Source: an uncultured Nitrospirota bacterium
GTDB lineage: Bacteria; Nitrospirota; Nitrospiria; Nitrospirales; UBA8639
Assembly (NCBI GenBank): GCA_937139405.1
Contig: CAKZPV010000003.1
Location: 248,001-312,000, forward strand
DNA length: 64,000 bases
Direction of reading: 5' to 3'
Translations under genes and position numbers: made by a program
Notes under the pieces: model-generated
What the model saw: the letters and a program-made list of their open reading frames with translations, nothing else
Database searches by the model: none
Told to the model about the DNA's origin: nothing
In this document: positions 1 through 8,510 of the stretch, one piece after another
Layout: the number at the start of each line of letters is the position of its first letter
Numbering within the stretch: the stretch's first letter is position 1

Positions 1-2721
1 GGTTATGGGTTGCGAGACCCTGATCTAGAGTTACTCCTCAGTCAACATGTTTCTATTTTTAATGCATTTGGCCAAAGGCATTTTGCACTTGTTCCTGATC
101 CCAGTCCGGTCCTTTGCCGTTCCATGTTCCGTAAGTTCAACGTTTCTGTAATTCCTTACAGCAGTAAAAATAACCATATGGGTCTCCAAGTTATACTTTC
201 TTCCTTAGTAAACCATTCCCCTCCCAAGGCTTTTCCGTCTAAAGAGGGAAAGGCTACTCCATCGGCAAAAATTGCAGAGTGCCCCTACAAGTTCTTGGAC
301 TATTACGACAGCCAAGATGCAGATGTGTTTTTTGGCAGAAATGAAGAAGTAGTATCAATTCTCCAAGCGTTTCTCTCCAAGAAGTTACTCGTTCTATTTG
401 GTCGATCTGGCGTTGGCAAAACGTCGTTAATAAAGGCATCCCTCATCCCTGAGCTAACTAAGCGTAGTTTCTTTGTTTTATATATGCGTTTGGCACGATC
501 CACATTCCAATCAATATTGGTCGACCTCGCATCTTCTTTCGGTTCCAAATTAGACTACGAGGAACACACTCCAGAACAAATTGCTAGGCAGTTTACACAA
601 ATGTTTCGTGCAACAAGCAAACCGGTAGCGATTATTTTAGATGCGTTTGAAGACTTATTTTCCTCAAATTCACAAGGTACTGTGGACAATGTGGGGAGAT
701 TTATAGGCGAACTGATTAGGGACGATTTATGTGAACTCCGTGTGCTCATTTCATTGAAGCAGGAGTCCTTTGTAGATCTCAATGATTTTACTGTGGCTGT
801 TCCTTCAATTTTCAACAATCGGTTCCAGTTAGATTCATTGACACTCAATGGCGCCCGCTCCGCCATAATTGGACCTGCGCAGGCAGCAGGCATTCAATGC
901 GAAAAGGAATTCGTTGACTTGGCAATCCATGATCTGGATAGAGAGGGTATTGAGCCAGCTCAGTTGCAGTTGGTCTGTACCGCAATGTTCAATGGGCTAT
1001 CTCCGAACGAGAGAGTGATGTCTTTGTCAATTTACGAACGCCTCGGGGGTGCACCAAAAATCCTGTCTGGTTACATCGGATATGTACTGAGTAGTTTCCG
1101 TGATGAAGATCGAGATATCGCAAGGATTCTTCTCAAATCTTTTGTAAATTCTAGCGGAATTGCCGTGACAGTACCTCCCGAGACGCTTTTGTCTGAAACT
1201 TCCGAGTCCTGCTCCAACGATAAAGCTCAAGAAGTTATTGATACCCTGATATTTCATCGACTATTGCGAATCGTGCTTGAGGAGTCACGTACTTACTATG
1301 AACTTGTGCACGATTTCTTGGTTCCCAATATCGCTCAATGGATCTCAGAGGAAGAAAGAGAAACACGAAAAGTCCAAGAAGTAATGGAGAACGAGCGGAA
1401 TGTATGTAGGCACCTGGGTACAATTATTCCACTAGACCGGGCGAGATTTCTCCGAGAAAACGAGGGAAAAATTACTTTCACCGAAGCTGACTATGAGTTA
1501 ATAGAGCAAAGTATTAAACAAGGGGAAGAATTAGAAGAATCCGCACAAAGAAGGAATGAAAAATTACGTATTTCTGAGAGATTGGAGGCTCTAGGAACCC
1601 TGGCAAGAGGAATATCACATGACTTCTTAAATCTACTCCTGGCTGCTCAAGGGAATGCTCAAATAGCTCTGGAGAGAATTGATGCCGCAAATAGCCAAGA
1701 AACCGCGAACATCAGAGGTGACTTGGAACAAATTCAGAAGGCAATTTTACGGGGGCAAGATTTAGTACATCAAATACTTTCTTTTAGTAGAGTGGAGCCC
1801 CCAAAAAAGGTGACAGTGGTACCAGAAAAATTGCTTCACGAGGTCTTTGATCTACTTTTAAGCACCATCCCAGAAAATATATCATTCGAAATTGAGTGCC
1901 CTAACAACGTCGGGCCAATTGAAGGAGACCCTTCTCAATTTGTACAAATACTTTTGAATCTTATCCTAAATGCCCTTGGGGCGATGCCGAATGGTGGGAA
2001 TTTAAAGGTTTCCATGTCTAATTTTCAGTCAGATGGGAATAGGGCGGTTGGAGGCGAATATTTGGCACTTGGTGACATGGTTGTTATAGAAGTTAAAGAT
2101 GATGGGATTGGTATTGACAAATCAAAAATTTCAAAAATATTTGATCCATTCTTTACTACAAAGGAAGTAGATGGAAAAACTGGGCTGGGTCTAGCTGTAG
2201 TACATGGAATTGTAACCAAGCATGAAGGCAAAATTGAGGTCGAAAGTAAGGTTGGTAAAGGAACAACATTTCGAATTTTCTTGCCAAAGGCCAAATTACT
2301 TGTATCAGAAAAGAATACAACTGAATACGAGTTATCTTTCTACAGAGGAACGGAAGGCGTACTAGTTGTAGAAGACGATATTCACATGCGAAACATGATT
2401 TCACGGACATTGCTTTTATTTGGGTATAAGCCTTTTGAAGCAGAAGATGGCGAAGATGCTATCGAAATATTCTCAAATCCCTCTAATCGTATTGACATAG
2501 TGGTAATGGACGTAACCATGCCAAAGCTTAGTGGTCCTGAAGTGGCGAAGAAAATGAGAACGATTAGGCAGGACGCAAAGATAATACTTATGAGTGCCTA
2601 TGCTGCTGATGAATCGCAAGATATGGGGGAAAACGTCTGTTCGATTTTTCTATCAAAGCCTTTTTATTTAAAGGGTTTCTTGGGTGCTTTGCGTGGAGTC
2701 CTTGATGCCTCAAAAGGCTGA
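1..2721 (+). CDS. SIR2-like/nSTAND1 NTPase/hybrid histidine kinase/receiver fusion (5' end outside window)
   Basis: Reading frame is open to the window edge, so the N-terminus is missing; the first in-window start is TTG at 10 (numbering below counts from it, 903 aa). Residues 1-75 resemble the tail of a SIR2-like (NADase-type) domain: HFALVPDP, then VSVIPY and a closing helix. Residues about 90-450 are an nSTAND1-type NTPase: PYKFLDYY..DVFFGRNEE lead-in, Walker A GRSGVGKTS (Lys137), Walker B AIILDAFEDLF. Residues about 525-765 form a histidine kinase: H-box GISHDFLNLL (His537), N-box LILNALGAMPNGG, G1 DDGIGID, G2 GKTGLGLAVVHG. Residues about 780-900 are a receiver domain: VVEDD, MDVTMP with Asp834, LSKPF. 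SIR2-STAND fusions are known anti-phage proteins (Avs5-like); adding a complete kinase plus receiver is unusual. A reverse transcriptase gene follows on the same strand. The defence role is inference; the kinase and receiver calls are firm. Confidence 0.85.
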   Translation, partial: GYGLRDPDLELLLSQHVSIFNAFGQRHFALVPDPSPVLCRSMFRKFNVSVIPYSSKNNHMGLQVILSSLVNHSPPKAFPSKEGKATPSAKIAECPYKFLDYYDSQDADVFFGRNEEVVSILQAFLSKKLLVLFGRSGVGKTSLIKASLIPELTKRSFFVLYMRLARSTFQSILVDLASSFGSKLDYEEHTPEQIARQFTQMFRATSKPVAIILDAFEDLFSSNSQGTVDNVGRFIGELIRDDLCELRVLISLKQESFVDLNDFTVAVPSIFNNRFQLDSLTLNGARSAIIGPAQAAGIQCEKEFVDLAIHDLDREGIEPAQLQLVCTAMFNGLSPNERVMSLSIYERLGGAPKILSGYIGYVLSSFRDEDRDIARILLKSFVNSSGIAVTVPPETLLSETSESCSNDKAQEVIDTLIFHRLLRIVLEESRTYYELVHDFLVPNIAQWISEEERETRKVQEVMENERNVCRHLGTIIPLDRARFLRENEGKITFTEADYELIEQSIKQGEELEESAQRRNEKLRISERLEALGTLARGISHDFLNLLLAAQGNAQIALERIDAANSQETANIRGDLEQIQKAILRGQDLVHQILSFSRVEPPKKVTVVPEKLLHEVFDLLLSTIPENISFEIECPNNVGPIEGDPSQFVQILLNLILNALGAMPNGGNLKVSMSNFQSDGNRAVGGEYLALGDMVVIEVKDDGIGIDKSKISKIFDPFFTTKEVDGKTGLGLAVVHGIVTKHEGKIEVESKVGKGTTFRIFLPKAKLLVSEKNTTEYELSFYRGTEGVLVVEDDIHMRNMISRTLLLFGYKPFEAEDGEDAIEIFSNPSNRIDIVVMDVTMPKLSGPEVAKKMRTIRQDAKIILMSAYAADESQDMGENVCSIFLSKPFYLKGFLGALRGVLDASKG

Positions 2722-2910
2722 CCCGTATCTGCTCGGATATTTGATCTCCTTGGTAAAGATTAACTATCTAGCCGTTCGAAAAATTTTAGATTTTTCAACC
2801 TTTATCCTTGAGCCAAGATATTTAGAGATTTTAAAAAGTTAGATAGAAAGAAAACATTTCATTTAGACAACGAATTCTAGCTATTCATCTATCTGTCATT
2901 ACACAACACA
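2722..2910 (+). other. Structured spacer between the SIR2/STAND kinase and the reverse transcriptase; possible ncRNA
   Basis: No ORF. Several complementary blocks are visible: ATCTC-CTTGG at 2744-2753 with CCAAG (2813-2817) and GAGAT (2825-2829); a perfect 7-bp hairpin GAAAAAT/ATTTTTC at 2778-2796; and CTATCTA (2764-2770) with TAGATAG (2840-2846), which would cross the first stems as a pseudoknot. Several defence RTs use an adjacent ncRNA, so this is a plausible RNA gene, but A/T-rich DNA gives chance pairings. The RT start at 2911 has no clear Shine-Dalgarno. Confidence 0.25.
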
Positions 2911-4542
2911 ATGTTTCGACTAACAGACGTTGAACTACAAAATGCTTACGAGGCAATAAACCATCATGGCTATAGCACAATGTTGCCTCAACCGCATGAA
3001 TGGAAATTTATTGTCACCCAATGGGCAGCAGTGAAAGATTCTCTTACCCGTATAGATCTCGATATTTACAAACCATACAACCCCTTGCAAGTGTTTGCGC
3101 CGAAAAGTCGCGCAAACATTCGTCTGATTCACCTGCTACACCCAGAGGATTTGCTTATTTATACCGCACTGACACTTATCATAAAAAATGATATCGAGAG
3201 TGCTCGGATATCTAGGCGGTATGGTCGCATATTTTCTTATAGAGTAGATAAATCAGCATGTAACCGTCTTTATGATGCTAGTGGTGCCTACGATGCTTAT
3301 TTGAAACAACTTACCTTAAAGGCTGGAAAAGATGATGTGCAGTTTGTTGGCTTAGCTGATATTGCTGATTTTTTCCCAAGAATCTACCAACACCGTCTGG
3401 AGAACGTCATCCAAGCTAATGCATCATCGGATCGCGGGCGTGACGTAGCCAGAGTGCTTGTCGGAAAACTTATTTCCAACCTCATGGGACGCAATAGCTA
3501 TGGGATTCCAGTTGGCCCATATGCTTCTAGAATCTTGGGGGAAGCCATTTTGATTGATGTAGATTCATTTCTTCAATCTAATAAACTGGATTATGTGAGA
3601 TGGGTTGACGATTACAATATTTTTTGCCGGACTGAGTTTCTCGCACAATCAGCACTTTTTGGTCTTGGTGAATGGCTTTTTTCTAACCATGGCCTTACTC
3701 TCCAATCCTCTAAAACAAAAATTATGCCTGTTTATCAATTCAGAGATGAGGTTGTATCGATACCTGAAGACCGACTTACGGATCGTGATCACGTCTTGAC
3801 TCTTCTCCGAAAAACCCCACTAAGGGATGATTACGACGATGATCTCTTAGAGGAAGAAAGTGATGTGGATGGTTGGGAAGAAGAAAATGACGAAGTCTTT
3901 TTAGAGGAGGGTCCAAACGAAGAAGATGTCCAGACAACGTTGGAAGAATTCCGAGGCTACGATCTTCACCAAATGTTTGTAAAGGCCATTTCGAACCAGG
4001 CTCTAGTGGACTATGAAATGGTCAAATACGTTCTTACCCGTCTCCCAAAAATTTCTGGTGCTAACGATGCCCTCAAATTAAATATTCTCGACCTTGTTCT
4101 TGATAATGCCCAGGTACTCTACCCTGCGGCAGAGTTCATCGCGGAATATGTTTTGTCGTTTGCAGACCTTTCGGATGTGCAGAAAAGGAAAATTTCTAGA
4201 AAGCTACTAAAGCCACTAAAGAACAGGCATCATAAATCACCAGACTATTATGCGATGTGGATTCTCCATATTTTTTCCACTTCAGAACAATGGAACCAGG
4301 TTAATGACATAATTGACTTATACCAGCGCAGCACTTCAGAAGTTGTAAAACGATACGCTGCCTTGGCTATTTCAGTATGTGGAAGCAGAGCTGAAGCCTT
4401 AGTGGTAAAACAAAACTTTTCGATTGCCTCGGATTTACACAGATTAGCTGTGCTGGCAGCTACAAAAAAATTAGGCAAGGATGAGCGCCATCATTGGAAA
4501 CAAGCTAATCAAATTAAAGGGATCACTGAGAAAATTTTATAA
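2911..4542 (+). CDS. Reverse transcriptase of the UG/Abi (DRT-like) class with helical C-terminus
   Basis: 543 aa. RT motifs run in order: RLIHLLHPEDLLIY (about 74-87); motif A LADIADFFPRIY (about 149-160), with the metal-binding Asp; motif B' GIPVGPYASRILGEAI (about 197-212); motif C RWVDDYNIF (about 230-238), where WVDD replaces the usual YADD; motif D GLTLQSSKTKI. A strongly acidic linker (about 305-345) follows, then about 190 residues of helical repeat-like sequence, as in UG/Abi RTs. There is no maturase or HNH domain and no group II intron around it, so an intron RT is unlikely. No retron msr/msd arrangement is obvious. Family knowledge: such RTs mostly act in anti-phage defence. Its position 190 bp behind a SIR2/STAND kinase in the same direction suggests a joint system. 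The exact UG subgroup cannot be assigned by eye. Confidence 0.85.
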   Translation: MFRLTDVELQNAYEAINHHGYSTMLPQPHEWKFIVTQWAAVKDSLTRIDLDIYKPYNPLQVFAPKSRANIRLIHLLHPEDLLIYTALTLIIKNDIESARISRRYGRIFSYRVDKSACNRLYDASGAYDAYLKQLTLKAGKDDVQFVGLADIADFFPRIYQHRLENVIQANASSDRGRDVARVLVGKLISNLMGRNSYGIPVGPYASRILGEAILIDVDSFLQSNKLDYVRWVDDYNIFCRTEFLAQSALFGLGEWLFSNHGLTLQSSKTKIMPVYQFRDEVVSIPEDRLTDRDHVLTLLRKTPLRDDYDDDLLEEESDVDGWEEENDEVFLEEGPNEEDVQTTLEEFRGYDLHQMFVKAISNQALVDYEMVKYVLTRLPKISGANDALKLNILDLVLDNAQVLYPAAEFIAEYVLSFADLSDVQKRKISRKLLKPLKNRHHKSPDYYAMWILHIFSTSEQWNQVNDIIDLYQRSTSEVVKRYAALAISVCGSRAEALVVKQNFSIASDLHRLAVLAATKKLGKDERHHWKQANQIKGITEKIL

Positions 4543-4552
4543 ACTCTTCGAA

Positions 4553-4580
4553 GATTGAAAAGTTCTGATCCTTTTCAATC
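4553..4580 (+). terminator. Hairpin just after the reverse transcriptase
   Basis: Perfect 10-bp inverted repeat GATTGAAAAG / CTTTTCAATC with an 8-nt loop, starting 10 nt after the RT stop codon. The following AGTATTCTTT is only a weak U-tract, so it may be an inefficient terminator or a 3' RNA structure. Confidence 0.45.
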
Positions 4581-5082
4581 AGTATTCTTTCACCAAAGGA
4601 TAAGATTGGTATCAAATAAACAAAGTATGCTTTTTCATAGTATTTGGCTTAAAACCAAATTTCTTTTTGAGGAAAAACCCCGAATTCAGATCTTGTGTGA
4701 TATAACCTCGCCACAACTTCCAAAAAATGTTTAACTATGAGCTTTTAAGAGCGTTATTGAAAATAGCTAAATCATTGAGGTAATAGAGGGTAGACTCAAA
4801 AATTTACATAATAGGGCATACGTCGAATTACAAATTTGTAAGCGGCTCCTTCTCAGTTTGTGTATCTTCCTGATCGAAATCACTCGTTTGTCAATCGGAA
4901 AATATTGAGGGAAATTATTCAATTCTTTACGAGAATAACTCATTCACCAGGCTTTCCCAATTTGCCACGTTCGAATTATTTATATTTTTATTTTCATGCA
5001 AAAATTTTTGTGTAGGGCGAGGTAAATAGTGCCCCTTTTGTCCCCGCTTGTGGGGGCACCCCCTGGGAAGGACCCGTCCAGA
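4581..5082. other. A/T-rich region without a recognisable gene
   Basis: About 500 bp between the plus-strand RT and the convergent minus-strand replication genes. No ORF with a start and ribosome binding site, no tRNA and no array was seen. The right end (5040-5080) contains short G and C runs just beyond the stop of the zinc-ribbon gene. Confidence 0.5.
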
Positions 5083-5385
5083 TTACTTCTCCACAACCTT
5101 GAGTAAACCTAAATTTATCCAGATCCAAGCCATTGGATCATCCATTGGACTAATCAACGCCAGGTAATGGCCAAAATCAACAATCTCCACGGTTCCAATC
5201 GCCTCTTCCCAGTCGTAGTTTTGAGGTCCAGTGATGTTCACTGGATGTCGATAGTGTACTTTATCACCTAGTCTTATTTGTAAGGTCTTGAATGTAGGAG
5301 ATTGTTTGCAATGGAGGCAAACTTTCCACCGAACATTCACAATTGCTCCACAGTTGGTGCAGTGCGTGACACCGGCTAACGACAT
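5083..5385 (-). CDS. Small zinc-ribbon protein of unknown function
   Basis: 100 aa. The N-terminus has CTNCG and, 15 residues on, CLHCK: a CxxC...CxxC pair of the zinc-ribbon kind. The rest is a small beta-rich region (KVHYRHPVNI, AIGTVEIVDFGHYLALI, MAWIWINLG), possibly a KOW/SH3-like barrel. It starts at ATG 5385 after GGAAA, right next to the heptamer cluster at 5394-5577. It is therefore the last gene of the minus-strand replication module and could be controlled through those repeats. No family recognised; a role in replication or its control is inference from position. Confidence 0.6.
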   Translation of the reverse strand: MSLAGVTHCTNCGAIVNVRWKVCLHCKQSPTFKTLQIRLGDKVHYRHPVNITGPQNYDWEEAIGTVEIVDFGHYLALISPMDDPMAWIWINLGLLKVVEK

Positions 5386-5393
5386 TTTTTGAC

Positions 5394-5577
5394 GTTTCCT
5401 AGGAAACCTTGAAGAAAATCAAAAGTTTCCTGAGGTGGAAACCGTTTCCTGTCTAGGAAACATTTTAGCGTCAATGTTAATGCGAGTAGAACCACGAAAG
5501 TTTCCTGTTTCCTTGGCGCGATACCACGCTCAAGATATAGGAAACCATCACCATTGATAGGAAACTTTTTAGGAAAT
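5394..5577. repeat. Cluster of GTTTCCT/AGGAAAC heptamers, iteron-like (possible replication origin)
   Basis: Nine exact heptamers in about 170 bp: GTTTCCT at 5394, 5425, 5444, 5500 and 5507; AGGAAAC at 5401, 5455, 5539 and 5559. There are imperfect copies at 5436-5442 and 5571-5577. The copies at 5394/5401 form the perfect palindrome GTTTCCTAGGAAAC; those at 5444/5455 are inverted around GTCT; those at 5500/5507 are in tandem. The cluster lies directly after the primase-helicase gene. Iterons beside a rep gene mark origins in plasmids and phage satellites; an operator array is the alternative. Confidence 0.6.
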
Positions 5578-5592
5578 TTACAGAAAACCATC

Positions 5593-7388
5593 CTAGAGGG
5601 CTCCTTCCTTCTCTTTTGTCTTTCGGATGAGCTTGCTGGCATATCCCTTCGTAATTCCGAGCTCCTCTGCTAATTCGGTTGGAGAAGTTACCCCCTCATT
5701 GAACAATTTCTCGGCTTGTTCTTCTTTGGAAACGGCCAGCGACTTCCAAGTCCATTCTAAACGGCCCGTGGTTTCTTCAAGCTTGGCGTCCAGTGGTTCT
5801 AAATCGTCTCCCTTGGAGGACCGACATTTGGTAAATGTAATCTCAAAATGGCAGCCTTCTGTTTGGCTATAGCCTGCGGGGCGATTTATTTGGATTACGG
5901 TATCCAAGGAATCTTCTCGTCCAGAGGTTCCCCGTTGTTGTCCCCCTTTACCAGCATGATGGACAACAAGAGTTGTAATACCCCGGTGGCGGAGTCTAAC
6001 CAGCCATGCTCCGATGGGTTCCCAGTCGCGTTTACGGTCTTCATCAATACCCGAAAAGAGGCATGAAATATTATCGAGGATGAGCACCCGCAATATTGGA
6101 TTGCTATCAAAAATTGAAGTGATGTCTTGTCGGACTTCTTCTTCTGTTAAGATAAGGTCGCATCCCAGTTTGTGGAAGACGTAATGACTTGTTAAAAAGG
6201 CCAAGGGAGCCTTAGGAGGCTCAGGTAATAACGCCGTCATTCGATTTCGCAATTCGTCCAAATCCATTTCTCCATCGACATATAGCACTCCCGTCGGTGG
6301 CGGGGCTGCCCATCGAAAAAACGGTGTCCCTGTGCACAAACTCGCGGCCATAGAAAGATTGAAAAACGTCTTTCCCACCCCTCGTGGTCCAAAGGCCATT
6401 GCAGTCCCTCCTTCGGGAAGAAACGGAAAAAGAATTTTCCGTTCAGGCAATTGCAGAGCGCACAAGGCAGAAAAATCCAGCACCACTTCGCCTAAAGAGA
6501 AATGTTGTTGTGAAGATTCATCCTGTTTCGTTCCCTCGGATAATGAATCTGAGGGGGGCTGGGCCGTCTTAAGCAGCTGGATGAATAGCTCAGCTGACCC
6601 GCTGTTCTGTATCCACTCTGAAAGGTCTTTTCCGTGAGGAAGCTTGACCCATAACACTTCATTGGCAATACTTTCGAGGGCGTTTGCTATCCGGTGCCCA
6701 TGGCGTTGCCCAGGTTCATCCGTGTCTGGGCAGATGATGATGTTTTTCCCTCTTAAGCACTCGGAATAGTCGTCCCGCCATTTTCCCGCACCCATAGGTG
6801 AAGTTGTCGCTGCATAGCCGAGTGGTAAATCTAATTGATAGGCAGTCTCTACATCTTTTTCGCCTTCTAGAATAAGAACATGGGTGGCCGTCAACACTTC
6901 AGCAAGACGATATAAGACCAACTGAGTGTCTTTTAGATTCCAAAGCCAAGTATCACCTTCATTTGGTCGGCGTTGTCGGAAATTTTTGGGATCATAACGA
7001 ACTGTTTGAAATAGAAGAGCCCCATTTTCGTCTGTATAGTCATACGTTGCAGTGATGGTTCTGTTTTGTATTGGCTGGCCATTGGTACAACCAAATATCT
7101 TTTCAACCCAGGCTTTTTGGTCGGCGAACTTTGGCAGGTTTTCTTTCAACCCGATAAGTTCAAAAATATCCGCGCCTTTTTCACCGAAACAGTTTTGTGA
7201 ATGACAATAAAAACGTCTATTCTTCACCTGACCGCTAGGGTTAGCGTCTCCATGATTGTGTTTTCGGGGAATGGACAATGGAACCGACCCTTGGAGTCTT
7301 CCTTGGAGCCATAATGCGATAGCACAGATTCTATAGAAATCCTTTTTTTGATTTCCTCTGTTGAAAGCGTTATTAGTTTGAAGGCCAT
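5593..7388 (-). CDS. Primase-helicase (CHC2 zinc finger, TOPRIM, RepA-like AAA ATPase), frame broken near 7261
   Basis: The main frame (7278 to 5593, 561 aa) lacks an ATG and begins inside a zinc finger. Reading from ATG 7388 (behind TTAGGACACTTT) gives MAFKLITLSTEEIKKRIS.. and then HCPFPE, the first half of a CHC2 finger. The second half (HNHGDANPS.. FYCHSQNC) is in the other frame. One extra A in the AAAA run (plus strand TTTT 7261-7264) would join them, so this is a 1-base deletion, an assembly error or a programmed slip. Downstream come TOPRIM motifs VLILEGEKD and CPDTDEPGQ, Walker A FGPRGVGKTF, Walker B VLILDNIS, HHAGKGG, and a C-terminal HTH (SPTELAEELGITKGYASKLI). Such proteins prime and unwind DNA in plasmids, phages and satellites; the iteron-like cluster lies just downstream. 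Confidence 0.8.
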
Positions 7389-7446
7389 AAAGTGTCCTAA
7401 GAATATGGTTATAAAATATGATTTTTTTGAGGCTTAGAAGCTACAC

Positions 7447-7638
7447 CTAACTTTTTAGTGGCCGCGATGTTTCCTCAGCCTGTTCCTTCATCCAGTCTCG
7501 GAGTTCTTGGATATCAAAACGCAATGCTCTTCCCTGGCGATAAGGCTTTAATCTTCCGCTAGAAACTGCTTTATATAAGGTGAATTTGCTAAGCCCCACT
7601 GCTTTGGCTGCGGTTGCAATTTTTACAAGATCGCTCAT
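7447..7638 (-). CDS. AlpA/excisionase-like HTH DNA-binding protein
   Basis: 63 aa. The helix-turn-helix of the HTH_17 (MerR-like/excisionase) type fills the protein: IATAAKAVGLSKFTLYKAVS, then the wing GRLKPYRQGRALRFDIQEL. It has a strong ribosome binding site, AGGAGG, 8 nt before the ATG. It sits 58 bp upstream of the repaired start of the primase-helicase and probably in the same transcript. Proteins of this type control excision and gene expression in integrated elements, which fits the tRNA attachment scar at the other end. No integrase is inside the window. Confidence 0.75.
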   Translation of the reverse strand: MSDLVKIATAAKAVGLSKFTLYKAVSSGRLKPYRQGRALRFDIQELRDWMKEQAEETSRPLKS

Positions 7639-7751
7639 TAGTCATACCTCCTGAAATTGACTTAGTTAGAGTTAGCCCTCCTGTGTTTGGTCAGTATAAG
7701 CCTGTTTTGTAAGGAATTGAGGAACCTTAACTGAAGGCTAAAGTTCTTAAA

Positions 7752-8510
7752 CTAAAAGATCGGAAGATTATGCGGGGAGGGATTGGAATCTGATTCTGTC
7801 TCTGACAGTCTATCTTGTTCCATGCAGGATTCCATTTCATCGAGATTTTCATTCATTAGGACGATTTTATTTTGTGTTTTCGAGGACTGCCTTAATACCT
7901 TACGAATGTGGAGGGGAGTTGAGTTATGGAGAGTAGCTAAAATTAGCAATAGGAATTCCTCATTCGACTTCCAACGTTTAATCGAATTAAATGAGATTCC
8001 ATTCAATGAATTTTCATAGGTACAGTTACAGGTGAAATTGGTTAGAAGGTCAATAATGGACTCTGAGTGTTTTGTGAGCCACTCATGTCGTGTAAGCAGA
8101 TTTCTAACTTTCTTTGGATATCCGTTTTTTTCTTGGTAATCCAGTAACAATGTTCTTTGTATTTCAATGTGGACGTCTACATGTAGGCTACGTTTAATTC
8201 TAGCCGAAAATACCCCTCCCAATTGAATCATCTCATCTCGTTTCAACATATCCAGTACAAATGGAAATTTCCGGAAGTAGTCAGCGCGCAATTCACGATA
8301 TCTTTCCCCTGCAGTAATGTCTTGTATTAAACCCCTCAAACTTCGCCCCATATCTGTATCCATATCTGTAATTCTCCATAACAAGGCTTCTATCAAAATG
8401 CGTAGCCTTTCGGGATCCTGAGGAATAGGGTCTTTTTTCGCGGCCCTCAATGCTTCTAACCAAATCCAAAATTCTGGTGAAAGATTAAGCTTTTTGAATG
8501 GTCTTCCCAT
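7752..8510 (-). CDS. Hypothetical protein in the replication module
   Basis: 252 aa, not recognised. Mostly helical and charged; starts MGRPFKKLNLSPEFWIWLEAL and ends with a polar Ser-rich tail. No catalytic motif, membrane segment or zinc site is evident. It is the first gene of the minus-strand set (this gene, AlpA-like, primase-helicase, zinc ribbon), so it could be a replication accessory or regulatory protein. That is only inference from position. Confidence 0.6.
   Translation of the reverse strand: MGRPFKKLNLSPEFWIWLEALRAAKKDPIPQDPERLRILIEALLWRITDMDTDMGRSLRGLIQDITAGERYRELRADYFRKFPFVLDMLKRDEMIQLGGVFSARIKRSLHVDVHIEIQRTLLLDYQEKNGYPKKVRNLLTRHEWLTKHSESIIDLLTNFTCNCTYENSLNGISFNSIKRWKSNEEFLLLILATLHNSTPLHIRKVLRQSSKTQNKIVLMNENLDEMESCMEQDRLSETESDSNPSPHNLPIF

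Noticed and set aside
2911-4542. RT as part of a retron or group II intron
   Set aside because: No msr/msd-like inverted repeats of the retron type, no maturase or endonuclease domain, and motif C and the C-terminus fit UG/Abi RTs better.
5390-5580. Heptamer array as a CRISPR
   Set aside because: Repeats are only 7 bp, in both orientations and irregularly spaced, with no cas genes.
5376-5642. 88-aa minus-strand frame through the heptamer array
   Set aside because: It overlaps the end of the primase-helicase, reads through repeats and has no supporting ribosome binding site or protein-like pattern.
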